Shown here piece after piece: positions 5,838 through 10,438 of a stretch of 10,438 nucleotides of DNA. Each line of letters opens with the position of its first letter. Positions within the stretch are counted from its first letter, which is position 1. A program made the position numbers and the translations under genes. The notes below the pieces were generated by a model. The model saw nothing but the letters and a program-made list of their open reading frames with translations, ran no database searches and was not told the origin of the DNA. Source of the stretch: Opitutia bacterium (GTDB lineage Bacteria > Verrucomicrobiota > Verrucomicrobiia > Opitutales > UBA953); NCBI GenBank assembly GCA_003485955.1, contig DNHH01000123.1:1789-12226 (forward strand), read 5' to 3'.

Positions 5838-6800
5838 TCAACTCCCGACCTGCTCAAACGCACAGGCTGCCGCGCCGACCACACCCACATTCGCGGCTAA
5901 AGCCGCTGGAACAATATCACATGCGGATGCTAAACGCGGGAATGCTAATGCTAACGCGCGTGTTCGAACAGGGCCAAGCAGCCACTCGCCCGCTGAGGCC
6001 ACGCCGCCACCAACAACAATGCGCTCGGGGTTAAATGTATTGATAATCACCGCAAAGCCACGCGCTAAATATTCAATCTCGTGAGCGACGAGCTCCTGAG
6101 CGAGCGCATCGCCTGCCTGTGCGGCAGCAAAAACATGGCGCGCATTCACCTTATCAATTCCGCCTGCCTGTGTAGCGATAGCGGAAGTTCGGCCCGCTGT
6201 CAGAGCAGCGCGTGCAAAACGCTTGATAGCTGTACCGGAGGCCATCATTTCAAAACAGCCGTTACCTCCACAGGGACACTTCGGACCCTTGATATCTAAA
6301 GTCAAATGACCGAGCTCCGCCGCATTGCCATTGGCTCCGCGCATGAGGCGGTTGTTGACGATAGCTCCGCCGCCAATACCCGTCGAGAGGGTGACATAAA
6401 CCATGTCGTGCTTTCCTTTGCCGGCACCAAAGCGGTGCTCGCCCACGGCTGCTGCATTTGCGTCGTTATCAATACGAACCGGCAATCCAAAGGCTTTCGC
6501 AATTTCACCGCCAATAGGAAAATTATCCCAGCCCGGCAAATTCGGTGAACCCGTCACGCAACCTTTTCCCACATCGAGTGGCCCGGGTGAAGCGATACCG
6601 ATGCCGACTAAGTCGGACGGTTTAAAGTTTAACTGTGTGAGCACATCGCGTGCCGCAACTATCGCGCGCTGTACAGCTTGAGCGGCACCTTTCTCGGCCA
6701 AGGTTTCAACTTGGCCTGAACCGAGAACGGTACCGTCTTCTTGGACGACGCCGAAGGCAAATTTTGTGCCGCCTAAATCAAATCCGAGAGCCTTGCGCAT
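5838..6800 (-). CDS. ROK-family sugar kinase (glucokinase-like)
   Basis: A 320-residue protein, the usual ROK kinase length, with no N-terminal HTH, so an enzyme rather than a ROK repressor. Motifs: the phosphate-binding D8-LGGTK13, GIASPGPLD (68-76), N112-D113-ANAA with D113 as catalytic base, a second phosphate loop STGIGGG (139-145), E162-LGH165, and the ROK zinc signature C175-P-C177-GGNG-C182-FE. It phosphorylates a hexose such as glucose with ATP in the cytoplasm; fructose, mannose or N-acetylated sugars are possible in this family. It starts 3 bases after the cupin gene and ends one base before the glycosyltransferase, so the three are surely cotranscribed. Confidence 0.95.
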   Translation of the reverse strand: MRKALGFDLGGTKFAFGVVQEDGTVLGSGQVETLAEKGAAQAVQRAIVAARDVLTQLNFKPSDLVGIGIASPGPLDVGKGCVTGSPNLPGWDNFPIGGEIAKAFGLPVRIDNDANAAAVGEHRFGAGKGKHDMVYVTLSTGIGGGAIVNNRLMRGANGNAAELGHLTLDIKGPKCPCGGNGCFEMMASGTAIKRFARAALTAGRTSAIATQAGGIDKVNARHVFAAAQAGDALAQELVAHEIEYLARGFAVIINTFNPERIVVGGGVASAGEWLLGPVRTRALALAFPRLASACDIVPAALAANVGVVGAAACAFEQVGS

Positions 6801-6803
6801 ATA

Positions 6804-7208
6804 TTACGCGTCACGCGCGGGGCGTGCATAGTCGTCTTGTAAGCGTACCACATCCGTCAGATCAGGCGTTGAAACTTCAAGCAAGACGCTATCGGCGACG
6901 GCTTCGAAGCGGTGAATCGTACGTGTTGGAATATGGACAGCTAAACCAGGCTTCCATTCAAAGACGTTTTCGGGACTAACCAAAGCAACCGCGTGCGTCT
7001 CGCCGGCAGCGAGCGGCCGGAAGGTAAGCTTCACGTGGCCACTGAGCAGGTAAAGTGTCTCTGTCTTGCGTTCGTGATACTGAAGACTCAGGCGCTTGCC
7101 GGCTTTCACCTCGAGGATCTTACCTGCGTAGGCCTTCTGGTCGGCATACCAGATTTCACGGCCCCAGGGCTTGTCGACGATTTTTGGCTGAATAAGCGGG
7201 GAAGACAT
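6804..7208 (-). CDS. Mannose-6-phosphate isomerase-type cupin protein
   Basis: A 134-residue single cupin resembling the C-terminal domain of type II phosphomannose isomerase/GDP-mannose pyrophosphorylase (KPWGREIWYA near the start, then LEVKAGKRLSLQYHERKTE, LYLLSG, and a final LTDVVRLQDDYAR). Likely metal ligands are H45, E50 and H99 (in IPTRTIHRFEA); the usual first-motif HxH appears as YHE, so one histidine is replaced. Function inferred: sugar-phosphate isomerase or a sugar-binding cupin; the pyrophosphorylase domain is absent. First gene of the sugar cluster, with a 48-base spacer upstream that holds a possible promoter, and 3 bases before the kinase. Confidence 0.85.
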   Translation of the reverse strand: MSSPLIQPKIVDKPWGREIWYADQKAYAGKILEVKAGKRLSLQYHERKTETLYLLSGHVKLTFRPLAAGETHAVALVSPENVFEWKPGLAVHIPTRTIHRFEAVADSVLLEVSTPDLTDVVRLQDDYARPARDA

Positions 7209-7224
7209 TAATGTGTAAGCTAAG

Positions 7225-7252
7225 ATGATAGGAGCGCGATTACTTCCCGCAA
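7225..7252 (-). promoter_or_regulatory. Possible sigma-70-type promoter for the cupin-kinase-glycosyltransferase genes
   Basis: On the - strand TTGCGG (7247-7252) and TATCAT (7225-7230) are separated by 16 bases; the -10 matches consensus at five of six positions, the -35 at only three. Initiation would leave a leader of about ten bases before the ATG at 7208, which lacks a Shine-Dalgarno. The match is by eye and could be chance. Confidence 0.3.
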
Positions 7253-7256
7253 GTCT

Positions 7257-7457
7257 TCACCAATGCGGCGGACGTTCGTCAGCGGGCGAGCCGGCGCCGC
7301 CTTCGGCATCATCGGAAGGCCGTGCTTCGAGACGCTCGATTCGCTCCTTTAGGCGCTCGATGACCTTATGTAGGTCGAGCATGACGCGATCTTGTTGCTC
7401 GATGTGCCGCTGCTGGTGAGCGAGCTGCTCTTCAAGCTTAAGGATGCGTTCGTCCAT
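7257..7457 (-). CDS. slyX: SlyX family protein
   Basis: A 66-residue protein. Residues 1-46 are one continuous coiled-coil-type helix with leucine/isoleucine heptads (MDERILKLEEQLAHQQRHIE, then VIERLKERIERLEAR), followed by a short polar tail ending in PPHW, close to the PPHY ending typical of SlyX. Length and ending support the assignment. SlyX has no established biochemical function. The ATG at 7457 lies 4 bases after the kbl stop, so it is translationally linked to the threonine genes; no Shine-Dalgarno is visible. Confidence 0.85.
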   Translation of the reverse strand: MDERILKLEEQLAHQQRHIEQQDRVMLDLHKVIERLKERIERLEARPSDDAEGGAGSPADERPPHW

Positions 7458-7461
7458 CGAA

Positions 7462-8646
7462 TCAGGGCATCAACTCGCGTTTCACCTGAGCGAAGGCGGC
7501 CAAACCTTTATCCAAGTCTTCACGGGTTAAAGCGGCGTTCATTTGTGTACGAATACGCGCCTTATCTTTTGGCACTACTGGGTAGAAGAAGCCGACGACG
7601 TAGACGCCAAGTTCAAGTAGGCGCGCAGCGAACTTCTGCGCGAGTACAGCATCACCAAGCATCACCGGTACAATCGGGTGTTCGCCAGGCTGCAGTGTAA
7701 AGCCTAGCTCAGTTAGACCTTTGCGCCAGTAAGCAGCATTATCCATCAAGCGGTCTCGCAACTCGGTTGACTCCGAGAGAATACGCAGAACCTCAAGGGC
7801 GCCGGCCACGAGGGGCGGCGGCAGCGAGTTAGAGAAAAGATAAGGACGTGAGTGCTGACGTAGTAACTCGATGAGTTCTTTTTTGCCCGAAGTATAACCG
7901 CCTGATGCCCCGCCAAGAGCTTTACCGAGTGTACCCGTGATAATATCCACGCGTTCCATGCAGCCAGCGTGCTCGTGTGTGCCGCGACCACGCTTGCCAA
8001 GGAAGCCGACCGCGTGTGAGTCATCCATCATGACGATGGCGCGGTGTTTTTCAGCAAGATCGCAAATTTGCTTCATCGGTGCGATAAAGCCATCCATCGA
8101 GAAGACACCGTCGGTAGCAATCATCCGCAGTCGCGCACCCTTGGCCTCGATAAGCTTAGCCTCGAGGTCGGCGAGGTCATTGGTGGTGTAGCGGAAGCGC
8201 TGGGCTTTGCAGAGACGTACGCCGTCGATGATTGAGGCGTGGTTAAGCGCATCAGAGATAATTGCATCCTCAGGACCAAGTACGGTTTCGAAGAGGCCGC
8301 CGTTGGCATCCCAGCATGATGAGTAAAGGATAGTATCTTCTGTGCCAAGGAAGGCGCTGATGGCTTCCTCGAGTTGGCGGTGGAGCGACTGTGTTCCGCA
8401 AATAAAGCGTACCGAGGCCATGCCGTAGCCCCACTGCTCGAGAGACTTAGCGGCGGCAGCTTTAACGCGCGCATCATCAGCGAGACCAAGATAATTGTTA
8501 GCGCAGAGATTGATAACAGTACGACCGTCTTTGAGCGTCACGCGTGCGCCTTGTGCACCAGCAATCAGTCGCTCTTGCTTAAAGAGACCCGCCGCGCGGA
8601 TGTCGGCAAGTTTAGTTTCGAGCAATGGCTTAAGATCGTCGTACAT
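7462..8646 (-). CDS. kbl: Glycine C-acetyltransferase (2-amino-3-ketobutyrate CoA ligase)
   Basis: A 394-residue protein, close to the 398 of E. coli Kbl. The ATG at 8646 (MYDDLKPLLE) fits family length and leaves an 8-base gap to tdh; the earlier in-frame start at 8670 would overlap tdh and add eight unrelated residues. It is a PLP-dependent alpha-oxoamine synthase that cleaves 2-amino-3-oxobutanoate with CoA to glycine and acetyl-CoA. Visible signatures: CANNYLGLADD (48-58), GMASVRFICGTQ (75-86), the cofactor-contacting NHAS (135-138) and DDSHAVGFLG (208-217), and the Schiff-base lysine K242 in TGTLGKALGG. Its substrate is the product of the adjacent tdh, which is unstable, so close pairing of the two genes makes metabolic sense. 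Confidence 0.97.
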   Translation of the reverse strand: MYDDLKPLLETKLADIRAAGLFKQERLIAGAQGARVTLKDGRTVINLCANNYLGLADDARVKAAAAKSLEQWGYGMASVRFICGTQSLHRQLEEAISAFLGTEDTILYSSCWDANGGLFETVLGPEDAIISDALNHASIIDGVRLCKAQRFRYTTNDLADLEAKLIEAKGARLRMIATDGVFSMDGFIAPMKQICDLAEKHRAIVMMDDSHAVGFLGKRGRGTHEHAGCMERVDIITGTLGKALGGASGGYTSGKKELIELLRQHSRPYLFSNSLPPPLVAGALEVLRILSESTELRDRLMDNAAYWRKGLTELGFTLQPGEHPIVPVMLGDAVLAQKFAARLLELGVYVVGFFYPVVPKDKARIRTQMNAALTREDLDKGLAAFAQVKRELMP

Positions 8647-8654
8647 AACACAGG

Positions 8655-9686
8655 TTAAATTTTGGACCAATCGAGGACGACCTTGCCGGACTGTCCAGAT
8701 AGCATCGCCTTAAAGCCATCCTCGAAACCACCATAAGGCAAGCGATGGGTAATCACAGGAGTGATGTCCATGCCTGACTGCACGAGAGCGATCATCTTGT
8801 ACCATGTCTCATACATCTCGCGTCCGTAAATGCCTTTAAGGTGGAGGCCTTTAAAAATGACTTTATTCCAATCAATCGCTGCGGTGCCAGGGATAATACC
8901 GAGAAGCGCGATCCGCCCGCCACAAGCCATGTTGTCGAGGATTGTATCGAGCGCACGCGCATTGCCGGACATCTCCATGGCGATATCAAAGCCCTCGGTC
9001 ATACCGAGGTCCTTCTGCACTTGCGCAAGGTTCTGCTTAGAAACGTCGACTGCAGCCGTAGGGCTGAGCTTACGAGCGAGGTCGAGGCGCCAGGGATTGA
9101 CGTCGGTGATGACAATTTTGCGGGCTCCTGCGGCCTTAGCGATGGCAATGGCCATAATGCCAATCGGGCCAGCGCCCGTGATAAGTACATCTTCTCCTAC
9201 GAGGTCGAAAGAAAGTGCAGTATGGACAGCGTTTCCGAGTGGATCGAAAACTGCAGCAACGTCATCCGAAATATCATCCGGGATGGGTACAATGTTTTCG
9301 GCAGGTAGACTAAGGAGCTCGGCAAATGCACCTGGGCGGTTCACGCCGACACCTTTGGTATTTGGGCAGAGGTGACGACGGCCCGCGCGGCAATTGCGAC
9401 ATGTTCCGCAGACAATATGACCTTCGCCTGAAACGCGTTGACCAATCTTTAGGTGTTTTACGTCCGAACCAACTTTCTCAATGACGCCGAGGTACTCATG
9501 GCCGACTTGCATGCCGACAGGAATGGTCTTCGCCGCCCACTCATCCCACTTCCAGATGTGCACGTCTGTTCCACAAATCGATGTGCGACGAATGCGAATG
9601 AGAACGTCGCTTGGACCAATGGTCGGCTCAGCGATGTCCATCAGCCAAAGACCTTCGCGGCCTTCTTTTTTGACGAGTGCCTTCAT
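8655..9686 (-). CDS. tdh: L-threonine 3-dehydrogenase
   Basis: A 343-residue zinc-dependent medium-chain dehydrogenase (341 in E. coli). The ATG at 9686 (MKALVKKEG) is chosen on family length; a longer open frame to 9752 would run into the end of the upstream gene. It oxidises L-threonine with NAD+ to 2-amino-3-oxobutanoate. Catalytic zinc residues C38, H63 and E64 are in place, as are the four structural-zinc cysteines C93, C96, C99 and C107 and the NAD-binding GAGPIG (171-176). The TSICGTDVHIWKWDEW block (36-50) is diagnostic for threonine dehydrogenase over other alcohol dehydrogenases. It begins 16 bases after the putA-type gene and is followed 8 bases on by kbl. Confidence 0.97.
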   Translation of the reverse strand: MKALVKKEGREGLWLMDIAEPTIGPSDVLIRIRRTSICGTDVHIWKWDEWAAKTIPVGMQVGHEYLGVIEKVGSDVKHLKIGQRVSGEGHIVCGTCRNCRAGRRHLCPNTKGVGVNRPGAFAELLSLPAENIVPIPDDISDDVAAVFDPLGNAVHTALSFDLVGEDVLITGAGPIGIMAIAIAKAAGARKIVITDVNPWRLDLARKLSPTAAVDVSKQNLAQVQKDLGMTEGFDIAMEMSGNARALDTILDNMACGGRIALLGIIPGTAAIDWNKVIFKGLHLKGIYGREMYETWYKMIALVQSGMDITPVITHRLPYGGFEDGFKAMLSGQSGKVVLDWSKI

Positions 9687-9702
9687 GGTCGTGAATAAAG
9701 GG

Positions 9703-10438
9703 TTAGGCGCCTCCGCTGAGAAGTCCAGCGCGGTCCCAACCTGCCCTAACAACAGGGTCGCGGGGGTCGGGTAGCGGATTTCCGTGGCGGTGGCGGGTTA
9801 CGCTGAGTGCTTGCTCGAGGTAATAAGGGTGGAACTCGAGACGCGGACAGTTGGTAACTGGGCCATTAAAGAGGGGGATGCCGTGCACGCGACAGGCCTC
9901 GCGCAAGACAGGACCAACCCGACCAACAACCCTCACCCGTGCATGCGGTTGAATCATCTCAGCAAACTCATCCTCAGGCTGTACTTCACAGAAGCCCGCA
10001 ACTTCAGCGACTCGCTCAATTAAATAAGGGTCGTGGCTAGGATCAACACTCACCACCCAGACGTGGCGCATTGCTAAAATAACTTTAAGGGCTCGGTAGC
10101 ACTCCTCAGAATTTGCTCCAGCAGAAAGACGAAGGTAGGGCGTCGCATCAGGGATCGCTTTATTTAAGGGGAGCCGTCGGTAGACATTCGCTTCTGATTT
10201 TAATGCTGACGGGTCCACGGGTTTTTCAAACTCAGCAAGCGATAAAGCAAAGTGTGCAGCTTCTGGGTCCTTACCGTGTACACCTTCATGTGCAGCGAGC
10301 GCGGCCTTTGAGAGATGTGATGTCAAATCTGCCGCAGGGTCGTTCTCCATTCGACACAACGAAGCGACATAAAGCGGTCCACCTGCTTTGGAGCCAGGGC
10401 CATAAGCCGATCGCTTCCAGCCGCCGAACGGCTGGCGC
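9703..10438 (-). CDS. putA: C-terminal part of PutA-type delta-1-pyrroline-5-carboxylate dehydrogenase (5' end outside window)
   Basis: The - strand frame is open to the right edge; 244 residues are visible, ending at TAA (9703-9705). The first visible residues, RQPFGGWKRSAYGPGSKAGGP, are the late signature of glutamate-semialdehyde (P5C) dehydrogenases, so internal TTG/ATG codons near 10350 are not starts. After it come about 220 residues, far more than a simple P5C dehydrogenase needs: this matches the extra Rossmann-like C-terminal domain of long bifunctional PutA proteins, ending with YYLEQALSVTRHRHGN, a conserved PutA tail block. The enzyme oxidises glutamate semialdehyde to glutamate with NAD+; a proline dehydrogenase domain is expected upstream but not visible. 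A stand-alone P5C dehydrogenase with a long tail is the alternative. Likely first in the run with tdh. Confidence 0.87.
   Translation of the reverse strand, partial: RQPFGGWKRSAYGPGSKAGGPLYVASLCRMENDPAADLTSHLSKAALAAHEGVHGKDPEAAHFALSLAEFEKPVDPSALKSEANVYRRLPLNKAIPDATPYLRLSAGANSEECYRALKVILAMRHVWVVSVDPSHDPYLIERVAEVAGFCEVQPEDEFAEMIQPHARVRVVGRVGPVLREACRVHGIPLFNGPVTNCPRLEFHPYYLEQALSVTRHRHGNPLPDPRDPVVRAGWDRAGLLSGGA

Noticed and set aside
8830..9375. A 181-codon + strand open frame
   Set aside because: It is antisense within tdh, whose zinc and NAD motifs are all intact, and it has no recognisable features.

Overview
This is a gene-dense chromosomal window of a Gram-negative-type bacterium. The gene styles (a TonB-like membrane anchor with a PA14-like domain, very short spacers, mostly weak Shine-Dalgarno sequences, GTG starts) fit a member of the Verrucomicrobiota/PVC group. 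That placement is an inference from gene content; there is no rRNA or other marker to settle it. No RNA genes, CRISPR arrays, insertion sequences or phage genes were seen, and no stretch over 300 bases lacks a gene.

Region 1 (1-2406, + strand) holds two tandem paralogues, the first cut by the left edge. The complete copy has a single N-terminal membrane helix with the TonB-type SxxxH signature, a long periplasmic spacer, a glycine-rich hinge, and a beta-rich C-terminal domain resembling PA14. No family name is recognised with certainty, and this is the most unusual protein architecture in the window. Between this pair and the next genes (2407-2568) lies an AT/CT-rich spacer of degenerate 7-bp repeats with an inverted copy, probably a folded 3' element shared by two convergent units.

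Region 2 (2569-4337, - strand) reads M50 site-2-type protease -> small tail-anchored RodZ-like HTH protein -> HNH endonuclease-like protein. The pairing of an intramembrane protease with a membrane-tethered DNA-binding-type protein suggests, as inference, a proteolytic regulatory pair. Divergent from it, a papain/transglutaminase-like hypothetical protein runs from 4406 to 5101 on the + strand and ends 3 bases from the next, oppositely oriented gene.

Region 3 (5105-10438, - strand) is a long co-directional run. From upstream (right) to downstream (left): the C-terminal part of a PutA-type P5C dehydrogenase (cut by the right edge), threonine dehydrogenase (tdh), glycine C-acetyltransferase (kbl), slyX, then after a 48-base spacer a mannose-6-phosphate-isomerase-type cupin, a ROK-family sugar kinase and a family 2 glycosyltransferase. 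The first half is amino-acid catabolism: proline to glutamate, and threonine to glycine plus acetyl-CoA. The second half is sugar phosphorylation/interconversion and glycosyl transfer. A possible promoter in the 48-base spacer may let the sugar genes be expressed separately.
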